Part shown: positions 1-5,110 of the stretch, in pieces
Position numbering within the stretch: the first letter of the stretch is position 1
Layout: every line of letters starts with the position of its first letter
Assembly: GCA_029259835.1 (NCBI GenBank)
Contig: JAJDEL010000789.1
Location: forward strand, 1-6,167
DNA length: 6,167 nucleotides
Source: Planctomicrobium sp.
Lineage (GTDB): Bacteria; Planctomycetota; Planctomycetia; Planctomycetales; Planctomycetaceae
Direction of reading: 5' to 3'
Notes under the pieces: model-generated
What the model saw: the letters and a program-made list of their open reading frames with translations, nothing else
Database searches by the model: none
What the model was told of the DNA's origin: nothing
Made by a program: the position numbers and the translations under genes

Positions 1-1
1 A

Positions 2-292
2 GAGTACCCACCAATCAATTGGGAAGAGCTTGCAGATGCACCAGAAGAGTTAAAGGCAAGCTTGATTTCACTTGAGAAGCAACTCAAGGACTATCTCCTG
101 CGGGCTGAAGTGTCCGTTGCACTCGAGCGTGCATCGTTGACACGAGAACGGTCCAAGCTGTTCCACGTCAAGCGGCAACTCGAACAGGAAGTGAAGCGTA
201 TCGGCCTTGCGTCGATAGTAGATTCACAGAGTCAACAGGGTGAGAATGGTCAGGATTCCCGTTGGGCGAAATTCTTTGACGCAGAAAAATAA
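2..292 (+). CDS. C-terminal fragment of a coiled-coil protein (5' end outside window)
   Basis: The reading frame is open from the left edge to a TAA at 290-292, giving 96 visible residues. A TTG at 62 could be called as a start, but the frame continues upstream of it as coding-like sequence (YPPINWEELADAPEELKAS), so this is a partial gene. From about visible residue 21 to 70 the sequence is rich in Leu, Glu, Lys and Arg with a heptad-like pattern (ISLEKQLKDYLLRAEV, then RERSKLFHVKRQLEQEVKRIG), which predicts a coiled coil. The tail is polar and ends RWAKFFDAEK. No catalytic motif, signal peptide or membrane segment is visible. Similar charged coiled-coil tails occur on planctomycete proteins of unknown function, some of which carry FHA domains further N-terminal; that link is a guess from memory. 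It converges on the minus-strand gene ending at 348. Confidence 0.75.
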   Translation, partial: EYPPINWEELADAPEELKASLISLEKQLKDYLLRAEVSVALERASLTRERSKLFHVKRQLEQEVKRIGLASIVDSQSQQGENGQDSRWAKFFDAEK

Positions 293-347
293 TCTACGTC
301 CTCGAAAAGAATGACGGCGGCTGTAGCACAGCAACACTGCGGACCAG
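293..347. other. Short convergent intergenic gap with small hairpin
   Basis: This 55-bp gap separates two convergent genes. It contains a small perfect inverted repeat, GCTGT-AGC-ACAGC at 320-332. No T-run follows on either strand, so it does not meet the usual form of an intrinsic terminator. Nothing else is recognisable here. Confidence 0.4.
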
Positions 348-854
348 TTATCTTTGTGCAATTAAGTGGCAGGCAACGCAGGAGCGGACCAGGTTTTCTT
401 CAGCCAGTTTTCTATCAGCCAATCCGCTCTCTGATTGTTGAGAATCGAAATCGCTTTCCCATAAACAGGCTGTAGCCAAAGATGGTGAAGGTTGGATCGG
501 CTCTGAACGAATCACTGAGAGGCATCCAAGAGATGCTGCGACACCAGCCAGAAAAGCAGCGACGTATCTCAATCTTTTAAGAGAGAGACGCTCTGCTGGC
601 TTCTGGGGAACCGGTTTATGATTGAGTCGATTTGCAGTAGAAGTTGCAATGCTTAGAGCAGCTGGTGAAGAATCTTGAAAACCAGTAAATGATGGGCTGG
701 TAAGAGAGCTCGAATCATGATCGGATTCAATCATCGGTGAGATGGCAACAACTAGAGAGCGGCACCGCGGACACCGAGATAAGTGTTCTTCGAGTTCGAG
801 ACTCGTGGAAAACCCCTCGCATAATAGTGCATCAAGTGTGTCGTTGCAGTTCAT
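348..854 (-). CDS. Small membrane protein with zinc anti-sigma finger and C-terminal CXXCH
   Basis: 168 residues. I chose the ATG at 854 rather than the GTG at 860: a GGAG at 860-863 lies 5 nt before the ATG but would directly abut the GTG. The N-terminus shows the zinc anti-sigma (zf-HC2/ZAS) pattern H-x3-C-x2-C (HLSRCPRC, about residues 24-31) with another Cys at residue 3. A Ser-rich linker follows (about 45-90). Next comes a KRLR stretch and one hydrophobic segment (YVAAFLAGVAASLGCLSVI, about 97-115), which predicts an N-inside, C-outside single-pass protein. The outer part is about 50 residues and ends SCVACHLIAQR, so a CXXCH motif sits six residues from the end. Members of the ZAS family usually bind an ECF sigma factor at the membrane; no sigma gene lies in this window. 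Whether CXXCH binds haem or metal, or is chance, cannot be told. It is downstream of the tail-like genes, 167 bp from the DUF115-like gene, so it may be a separate unit. Confidence 0.7.
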   Translation of the reverse strand: MNCNDTLDALLCEGFSTSLELEEHLSRCPRCRSLVVAISPMIESDHDSSSLTSPSFTGFQDSSPAALSIATSTANRLNHKPVPQKPAERLSLKRLRYVAAFLAGVAASLGCLSVIRSEPIQPSPSLATACLWESDFDSQQSESGLADRKLAEENLVRSCVACHLIAQR

Positions 855-859
855 TATCA

Positions 860-863
860 CTCC
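860..863 (-). promoter_or_regulatory. Ribosome binding site deciding the start of the anti-sigma-like gene
   Basis: On the minus strand the sequence reads GGAG-TGATA-ATG. The 5-nt spacing supports the ATG at 854 and argues against the GTG at 860, which touches the GGAG with no spacer. Confidence 0.6.
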
Positions 864-1021
864 GGAACACCGACTTAAAGTTCCCTCTGATTCTATCAGT
901 CTTTTAAAATCTTTGCGAGAGAAAATCGAACCTTGTCTTCGAATGTGTGGTGTTCTCGCAGAAAATTCATTATTTCAGAGTAGAAATAGATGAGAGCGGA
1001 TTTTCTTTGGCGATTGTTTGT
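864..1021 (-). promoter_or_regulatory. Leader region of the anti-sigma-like gene, weak promoter candidate
   Basis: This gap lies upstream of the anti-sigma-like gene and holds no ORF I would call. On the minus strand a TAGAAT (plus 890-895) resembles a -10 box, with only a poor -35 match (TCGCAA, 3 of 6) 17 bp upstream. A 5-bp inverted repeat, GGAAC (864-868) and GTTCC (880-884), sits directly upstream of the ribosome binding site and could form a weak leader hairpin. Neither signal is strong. The gap makes independent transcription from the upstream gene plausible but unproven. Confidence 0.25.
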
Positions 1022-2080
1022 TCATGGATTCTCTCGAATATCAATCGGGAATTCAGGGAGTTCTGGTGGTGTTGCAACGTGATTATTTTTCGGGATTTTT
1101 TGAGGAGGAGTCGGCTTTGCCTTTGCATTCCAGAAGTGCGGTTGGAAATCTCTCATCGGTCCGAGATTCGCCGGTCTTCGCTTGAGTTTCTCGGCATACA
1201 GACCTTTGGTGATTTCAGATTCAGGGTTGCCAATCAGAGAGTGCAGATTGGTGATGATCGTCTCTACAGATTGATATTCAAAATCATCGTTGAGACGGCT
1301 GTTTGCAGTTGTGCTGATGAGTTGCAGTCCCGCAGTCGCGAGTGATCTTCTTGAAAGTCTGAGGTATTGAGAAACGCGAAAGTAGTGCAGGTCGGTTTGA
1401 ATTGCGGCGTCGAGTGATTTGCTTTCATCAAAGTGATACTGCGGACCGGATTTCAACGACTCGATTTCTGATTTCTCGATCCCTGTTTCGAGGCAGCGTT
1501 TTATAAAATCGCCTAGTAATTCCCGGTCTTGGTATTCAACACCAGAGGATTTCGCACGGCGCTGCAACGCCATGGAGGGACGAATGTGGAGTTCACATCC
1601 GACGAGTAACAACGTTCGAAATCCTAAGAGAAAAGCGATATGAATCGCCTGGATGAACGAGTCTTGCCAGTCGACGATTTTCGTGTCTAGTGTCCCGGGA
1701 AATTCGCGAAATCCAACATCGCGATCTCGATCAAAGAAAACGGTTGCCGGACAGTCGCAGACTTTGAATGTCGACTCAGGGACTAAATCCATCGCGCGGC
1801 AGCGATGCACGAATTTGATGATTGATGAATCGAGATAGACTGAACGATGGAACCTCACGGTCGGATCATAACTCGTCCAAAATGTCGGGCGTATTAGATG
1901 ACTACCAGCAAGATTGACAGCAAACTTCGGACACGGAGAGTTTCGGATTTCCTCGGTTGGTGCTTGTTCAAGCGAGGGGCCTCCTCCCACAATCCAACAT
2001 GGCATTGATGACGGACCGGTATAGAAATTCCGCAACTCCACCGGATCGGTCGTTCCGTCAGTCTGTAATCGATAGAACAT
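1022..2080 (-). CDS. DUF115/MptE/Maf-like protein, tail-cluster associated
   Basis: 352 residues, starting at an ATG preceded by a strong ribosome binding site (GAGGGGAG, spacer about 4 nt). Near the N-terminus is PCWIVGGGPSLE (about residues 27-38), the glycine-rich GGGPSL motif typical of the DUF115 / MptE-like / Maf motility-associated glycosyltransferase group. FAVNLAG follows (about 53-59) and then PTFWTSYDP (65-73), matching the family's 'N...P...W...D' region. A second block, SFIQAIHIAFLLGFRTLLLVGCEL (141-164; key residues A145, A149, G153, G161), matches the family's 'ALQLA..LG...I.LVG.D' block, with Glu where Asp is common. QYHFDES (214-220) and STTANSRLNDDF (256-267) resemble the usual C-terminal blocks. 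The last 50 residues are Pro/Lys-rich and look disordered. Family members include flagellin-modifying Maf proteins, archaeal MptE pterin kinase and many phage proteins, so the substrate is open. It follows the Ser-rich hub gene after 116 bp. Confidence 0.6.
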   Translation of the reverse strand: MFYRLQTDGTTDPVELRNFYTGPSSMPCWIVGGGPSLEQAPTEEIRNSPCPKFAVNLAGSHLIRPTFWTSYDPTVRFHRSVYLDSSIIKFVHRCRAMDLVPESTFKVCDCPATVFFDRDRDVGFREFPGTLDTKIVDWQDSFIQAIHIAFLLGFRTLLLVGCELHIRPSMALQRRAKSSGVEYQDRELLGDFIKRCLETGIEKSEIESLKSGPQYHFDESKSLDAAIQTDLHYFRVSQYLRLSRRSLATAGLQLISTTANSRLNDDFEYQSVETIITNLHSLIGNPESEITKGLYAEKLKRRPANLGPMRDFQPHFWNAKAKPTPPQKIPKNNHVATPPELPEFPIDIRENP

Positions 2081-2084
2081 TTCT

Positions 2085-2092
2085 CTCCCCTC
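2085..2092 (-). promoter_or_regulatory. Strong ribosome binding site of the DUF115-like gene
   Basis: The minus strand reads GAGGGGAG-AGAA-ATG, the best Shine-Dalgarno match in the window. It fixes the start at 2080. The hub-like gene upstream has almost none, so translation of the two may differ strongly. Confidence 0.65.
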
Positions 2093-2126
2093 TTGTTCTG
2101 ATAGCTGTTTTGAATACTGATTCCCA

Positions 2127-2190
2127 GTAGGGTCCGCTCTGCGGACCGATAACCGACTCTCTCATCATCAGTCCGCAGAACGGACCCTAC
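2127..2190. repeat. REP-like pair in inverted arrangement (BIME-like)
   Basis: The left element is GTAG (2127-2130) followed by the palindrome GGTCCGCTCTGCGGACC (2131-2147). The right element is its inverted copy, GTCCGCAGAACGGACC (2171-2186) followed by CTAC (2187-2190). The two copies are reverse complements at 19 of 20 positions across GTAG plus palindrome, and are separated by about 23 nt. Each copy can form its own hairpin, or the two can pair into a 20-bp stem. The element lies just after the TAA of the hub-like gene. A tetranucleotide GTAG placed 5' of an imperfect palindrome is the hallmark of REP elements moved by IS200-like TnpA_REP (RAYT) proteins; no such gene is in the window. 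In RNA it could act as a transcript-end stabiliser or attenuator before the DUF115-like gene. Confidence 0.8.
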
Positions 2191-2196
2191 GGTTGA

Positions 2197-4194
2197 TTAC
2201 ACGATACTGCTCGATTCCGATTCTGATGAAAGCATGGGGTTACTGACGATCGAACTGTTTTGAGAAACGATAGATGACCCAGCCGAATTCGGTCCAGAAC
2301 CTGTATTAGAAGCGGAATTCGTTCCTCCAGAATTTCCAGGCCCGCTTGAAAAATTAGAAGCGACTGACGTTCCTCCGCCGGACTGACTGCCTCCAGCGCT
2401 GCTTGCCTGACTACTGTTGCTTGTTTGCACGCTCGAATTGACGAGGCTACCTCCGCTTGCCGAAACACTGGAGTTGATCCCGGAACTAATCGAACCACCT
2501 AGTGAGTTGCTTGAATTGAAAAGAGACGACGGTGCAGAACTTCCACCACCAGATGATTGTGATTGACCAGATCCTGATTGGCTTCCGTTTCCACTTGAAG
2601 CCGAATTTCCTGATGAAGTAGAGCCACCTGATGCTGAGGCAGCTGACGAGTTGGCAGAGGTTCCTATCGACGAGTTGCCACCAGAGGAGATATTGGAAGA
2701 ATTGAGACTCGAAATCGGATTGGATGATGATCCGAACAACGACGAAACCGCCGAGGAAACGTCTCCGGATGAATAACCGGACGATCCGGGAGTTGACGAA
2801 TTTCCAGTTGTCGGATCAACAGAAGAAATGCCACTCGACAGGAGTGATGATGAGAGACCACTTGAGAGCAAGGACGAACTGGGACTGCTAGAGAGGTTGC
2901 TCGAAACATCAGATGACGGATTCGTGACACTGGATTCATTTGGTGGTGGTGGAGGAGGAGGTGGCGCCCCGGTTGAAAGGGAAGGAGGCAAACTGACATT
3001 CCCCCCTGCCGAAAGAGTTTGGTCTGGAAGTTCCCAGCGTTCGTCTTGAGGTGGCTCCGCCCAGAGTTCACGTGGATCGAGCGGCCCTAATTCCATTCTC
3101 AACCGAGGGACTGCATCGAAGAAAACTCGCACTGTCTCAGCGTACGAAAATGTCAACAGATTTCCGGTAAGATCGAAGACGGCATAGCGTCCTTTCCAAG
3201 GCTTAGGGAGTGTCATTTTAGCAGTCGTTTCAATCAGAAAGCGACTTACAGGTTGTGAGTACGTTCGAAAGAATTCTTTGGCAAACGTCACGGAATCGGA
3301 CTGAGTTCGTACCCAGGGAAGCCAGATCCGAATGCGGCGATCCCCATGTTGTGTGCGGCTGATAGGCTCGATAAAGTTGCCCCGCCAGCGAAACGAACGC
3401 CGAGCCAGAACGTCGGATTGTTCCTGGCGGTCATAGATGTAATCACCGGTGAGGAGGATGCGGTTGAAGAGATGTTCACGATCTCGAATTTCACTGAGTG
3501 AAGTGAGGTCAACTCCCTCTCGAAACTCTGCAACGGAGTCTTGTTGCGGTCTAAGAAAGAAGAATTCGCCCGATTCGTTGACGCCCCATGCTGCAGATTG
3601 CGCTCTGGTTGCAAGTTCCTTGAGGATGCTTCGTACGGACTCTTCCCCTCGAAACTTCAAACTTGTGATTGCGGCGTTCTGAATCGGAGTTTCGACCAGC
3701 AGGGGATCGTAAGTAATATGAGATTGCGGGACGACGTACTGTTCCAGAAGTTTTTGCACGATTTCTGTTGCTGATTCAACGGAATCGTACGTCTCGTGCC
3801 CTCGGTCTGGATCGAGATCAAAGAGTCCGGTCTGGGCGTAACGATGAGGCTTTTGCCCGTCTGCCTGTTCTCCAAAGCCGCCTGGGAAGACTTCATTCAG
3901 TTCGATCGACATTCCTTCAAGTCGAAGGCGTGTTTGTGCCGGGCTTTCCGATTTACGTTCTTCAACTCGGCCCAGATACCACCGATCTCCTGGTAAAGAT
4001 TCGAAGCTGATCCAGTCTCCGATTTCGATCTGATTTCGATCATCAAAGCCGCTCGAAAGAGTCAATTCAGACGCACCGCAACCTCCCTGACGGTTTAGTT
4101 CGAACCAGCATTTCTTAACGACTTGCAATGAAAGAACAACCGGTACTCCGGTCGGCGTTGGTCCGTGATGCAAAATTCGACGTTCGAAAGACAT
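2197..4194 (-). CDS. Putative tail-hub/tail-tip protein with Ser-rich C-terminal extension
   Basis: 665 residues from the ATG at 4194 (MSFERRILHHG). The frame could be extended to a TTG at 4248, but those 18 codons are a translation of a REP palindrome, so I reject that start; the ribosome binding site at 4194 is weak. The first ~385 residues look folded and phage-tail-like. A segment IEIGDWISFESLPGDRWYLG (about 56-75) followed by a VEER/LRLEGM strand pair resembles the small beta domain of baseplate hub proteins. A mid-part SLKFRGEESVRSILKELA (178-195) and NRILLTGDY (244-252) follow. The domain ends with a beta-rich region closing at MELGPLDPRELW. Then come a Pro-rich linker with eight prolines in a row (411-418) and about 247 residues dominated by Ser, Asn and Gly. 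It follows the distal-tail-like gene, the position of the tail-associated hub gene in siphoviruses. No peptidase or glycosidase motif was seen. The coding call is sure; the hub role is moderate. Confidence 0.6.
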   Translation of the reverse strand: MSFERRILHHGPTPTGVPVVLSLQVVKKCWFELNRQGGCGASELTLSSGFDDRNQIEIGDWISFESLPGDRWYLGRVEERKSESPAQTRLRLEGMSIELNEVFPGGFGEQADGQKPHRYAQTGLFDLDPDRGHETYDSVESATEIVQKLLEQYVVPQSHITYDPLLVETPIQNAAITSLKFRGEESVRSILKELATRAQSAAWGVNESGEFFFLRPQQDSVAEFREGVDLTSLSEIRDREHLFNRILLTGDYIYDRQEQSDVLARRSFRWRGNFIEPISRTQHGDRRIRIWLPWVRTQSDSVTFAKEFFRTYSQPVSRFLIETTAKMTLPKPWKGRYAVFDLTGNLLTFSYAETVRVFFDAVPRLRMELGPLDPRELWAEPPQDERWELPDQTLSAGGNVSLPPSLSTGAPPPPPPPPNESSVTNPSSDVSSNLSSSPSSSLLSSGLSSSLLSSGISSVDPTTGNSSTPGSSGYSSGDVSSAVSSLFGSSSNPISSLNSSNISSGGNSSIGTSANSSAASASGGSTSSGNSASSGNGSQSGSGQSQSSGGGSSAPSSLFNSSNSLGGSISSGINSSVSASGGSLVNSSVQTSNSSQASSAGGSQSGGGTSVASNFSSGPGNSGGTNSASNTGSGPNSAGSSIVSQNSSIVSNPMLSSESESSSIV
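2200..2964 (-). other. Low-complexity Ser/Asn/Gly-rich tail and polyproline linker within the hub-like gene
   Basis: Eight consecutive Pro codons lie at 2941-2964, mixing several codons. They are followed by about 247 residues of which I count about 105 Ser by hand, mostly as SS doublets (NSS, SSG, SSL). The stretch has few charged or aromatic residues and no Cys. A nine-residue tandem repeat, SSSLLSSGL then SSSLLSSGI, lies at 2827-2880. The composition suggests an extended, flexible, possibly glycosylated stalk. The chain ends SSESESSSIV. Confidence 0.85.
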
Positions 4195-4225
4195 AGCAGG
4201 CTTTGTGTTTGAGCTAAGCTGTCTC

Positions 4226-4288
4226 GTAGGGTCCGCTCTGCGGACCAAACAATGAGTGACGTTCAGTGGTTCGCGGAGCGGACTCTAC
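4226..4288. repeat. REP-like pair upstream of the hub-like gene
   Basis: The left element is GTAG (4226-4229) plus GGTCCGCTCTGCGGACC (4230-4246), identical to the left element at 2127-2147. The right element is inverted: GGTTCGCGGAGCGGACT (4268-4284) then CTAC (4285-4288), differing at three of 21 positions. The spacer is 21 nt, close to the 23 nt of the other pair. Some changes in the right element leave G-T (G-U) pairs, so the hairpin is weakened rather than destroyed. The left copy overlaps the false N-terminal extension of the hub-like reading frame. Confidence 0.8.
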
Positions 4289-4404
4289 GGGTGATTGCCG
4301 AGTGACACTGGTAACGATCCCGAAAACAGACTTTTATTAGATGGTCCACGGAGCGGACCCTACCGATGATGTCCGCGTTATGCTGGTAGCGATCCTGAAA
4401 ACAG
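4268..4404. repeat. 75-bp imperfect tandem duplication: inverted REP plus 3' end of the distal-tail gene
   Basis: Copy 1 runs from 4268 to about 4329 and copy 2 from 4343 to about 4404, with an exact 75-bp period. Each begins with an inverted REP-like palindrome plus CTAC (4268-4288 and 4343-4363). Each ends with a segment that, on the minus strand, encodes LFSGSLP (4329-4309 and 4404-4384); a 22-nt block there differs at only two positions. By hand about 48 of 62 positions match overall. Copy 2 holds the real end of the distal-tail-like gene (LFSGSLPA then TAA at 4378). In copy 1 the same frame reads LFSGSLPVS and goes on to a TAG formed by the REP's GTAG. The duplication is therefore old and diverged. 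Confidence 0.8.
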
Positions 4405-4827
4405 GGTCGGGTCGGCGGCATGAATGACTGCGGCAAAGGAATAGAGATGTTGGCTGGAAAGATCGAATTCAAATTTCGTTGTTGTGCAGGATTTGAAGAA
4501 GCGATGGTCGTTGCTAGTGTCGTCATCAAACACGACTAACGAATACGTTCCACTACTTGGATTGACATCAAGAGCGTCACGGAGAGTGTTCAGCGTCGCC
4601 AGCATGTCTGGTTCAGTCAGTTTCAGAGCGCCAGAATGTTGGCCGATTTGCCCTTCAATCGCGATGTCGATTCCTTGACGCGAGTGACCGACAATCTGAT
4701 CCCCATCCCGCAATGGAACCTTCATTTTCTCATAGTCCCAGGCATCCCGGACTCGAAAGACCAGAACCGGGTGAGGGAACTCAACAACCGTCGCACCGCG
4801 TGCAATCGCTGGATGAAACTTCAACAT
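4378..4827 (-). CDS. Putative distal-tail-like (Dit-like) protein
   Basis: 149 residues, with an ATG preceded by AGGTG (plus 4833-4837) at a 5-nt spacing. There is no signal peptide or membrane segment. The chain looks all-beta with one helix: VVEFPHPVLVFRVRDAWDYEK (13-33), RQGIDIAIEGQIGQHSG (50-66), a helix with LATLNTLRDALDV (76-88), YSLVVFDDD, then FFKSCTTTKFEFDL and a closing SFAAVIHAADPTLFSG (130-145). The order 'G.DI.I.G.I', a helix LxxLxxxL, and an end strand followed by 'A.DP..' recalls the N-terminal domain of siphovirus distal tail proteins, and the gene lies between tape measure and hub as Dit does. It is shorter than usual Dit proteins and lacks the carbohydrate-binding insertions. 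A generic tail-tip protein of another fold is the alternative. Its 3' end has been duplicated just downstream. Confidence 0.5.
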   Translation of the reverse strand: MLKFHPAIARGATVVEFPHPVLVFRVRDAWDYEKMKVPLRDGDQIVGHSRQGIDIAIEGQIGQHSGALKLTEPDMLATLNTLRDALDVNPSSGTYSLVVFDDDTSNDHRFFKSCTTTKFEFDLSSQHLYSFAAVIHAADPTLFSGSLPA

Positions 4828-4950
4828 GGGGACACCTAGATTTTAGTTGGGTTCTTCTGACATTCTTGTGGGGAAATTTGAACGCACCACGGAGCACCTG
4901 CGAACTGGTACGATTTGTCAATAGTTATTTGCCGATTCGTAGTTGTCATT

Positions 4951-4971
4951 AAAAGACCGGTCTTCGCGGTC
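4951..4971 (-). terminator. Weak intrinsic-terminator-like hairpin
   Basis: On the minus strand GACCG-CGAAGAC-CGGTC is followed at once by TTTT. The stem has only 5 bp and the T-run 4, so this is a weak terminator or attenuator at best. The overlapping sequence AAGACCGGTCTT (4953-4964) is a perfect 12-bp palindrome and offers an alternative structure. It lies between the tape-measure-like and distal-tail-like genes, where partial termination would change the dosage of downstream genes. Confidence 0.35.
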
Positions 4972-5000
4972 GTTCGCCTGACTCACAACTTCCACTTTCC

Positions 5001-5042
5001 AATGACAAATGAGGAATGACAAATATCTAATGAAAAATTCTT
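5001..5042. repeat. Three tandem 14-bp units
   Basis: The units are AATGACAAATGAGG (5001-5014), AATGACAAATATCT (5015-5028) and AATGAAAAATTCTT (5029-5042). The first nine bases are the same in the first two units and differ by one base in the third, while the last five vary. It sits outside coding sequence. It resembles interspersed (A)ATGACAAAT-type repeats I associate with planctomycete genomes, but that recollection is unverified. Confidence 0.65.
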
Positions 5043-5110
5043 CGTTTGCAGCATCGTTGTTGGCTGCTCACACCGGAAAATTCTGCATTCACGCAAACAG
5101 CTATGCAGTT

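Larger units (their letters stand above)
4828..5110 (-). other. 283-bp gap between tape-measure-like and distal-tail-like genes
   Basis: I find no convincing gene here on either strand. The gap holds a triple 14-bp repeat (5001-5042), a hairpin candidate (4951-4971), a second weak stem GCAGC/GCTGC (5048-5052 with 5063-5067), and the ribosome binding site of the distal-tail-like gene. A perfect minus-strand TTGACA (plus 4916-4921) has no acceptable -10 partner. Such a gap is large for two genes of one tail module. Confidence 0.6.

Noticed and set aside
864..884. ECF-type -35 (GGAACTT) upstream of the anti-sigma-like gene
   Set aside because: It lies too close to the start codon to leave room for a -10 box and a transcript start.
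947..1345. 132-codon plus-strand frame
   Set aside because: It lies mostly antisense to the DUF115-like gene, has Cys/Arg/Phe-rich composition typical of a reverse shadow, and no supported start.
2664..3071. Long minus-strand alternative frame over the Ser-rich region, and a Gly-run frame on the plus strand (2828-3049)
   Set aside because: Both are shadows created by the biased composition of the Ser/Pro-rich coding sequence.
4195..4248. N-terminal extension of the hub-like frame from a TTG at 4248 (MVRRADPTRQL...)
   Set aside because: These codons are a translation of a REP palindrome and there is no ribosome binding site; the ATG at 4194 starts the plausible protein.
4226..4363. CRISPR-like array suggested by repeated GGTCCGC elements
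   Set aside because: The copies alternate in orientation, spacing is irregular (21 then 54 nt), and the palindromic core with GTAG fits REP elements instead.
4263..4529. Minus-strand frame with an internal repeat (CFQDRYQ / CFRDRYQ)
   Set aside because: It overlaps the Dit-like gene in another frame; the repeat is only the 75-bp tandem duplication seen in translation.
4916..4921. Perfect minus-strand TTGACA before the Dit-like gene
   Set aside because: No acceptable -10 hexamer at 16-18 bp; a six-base match alone is weak evidence.
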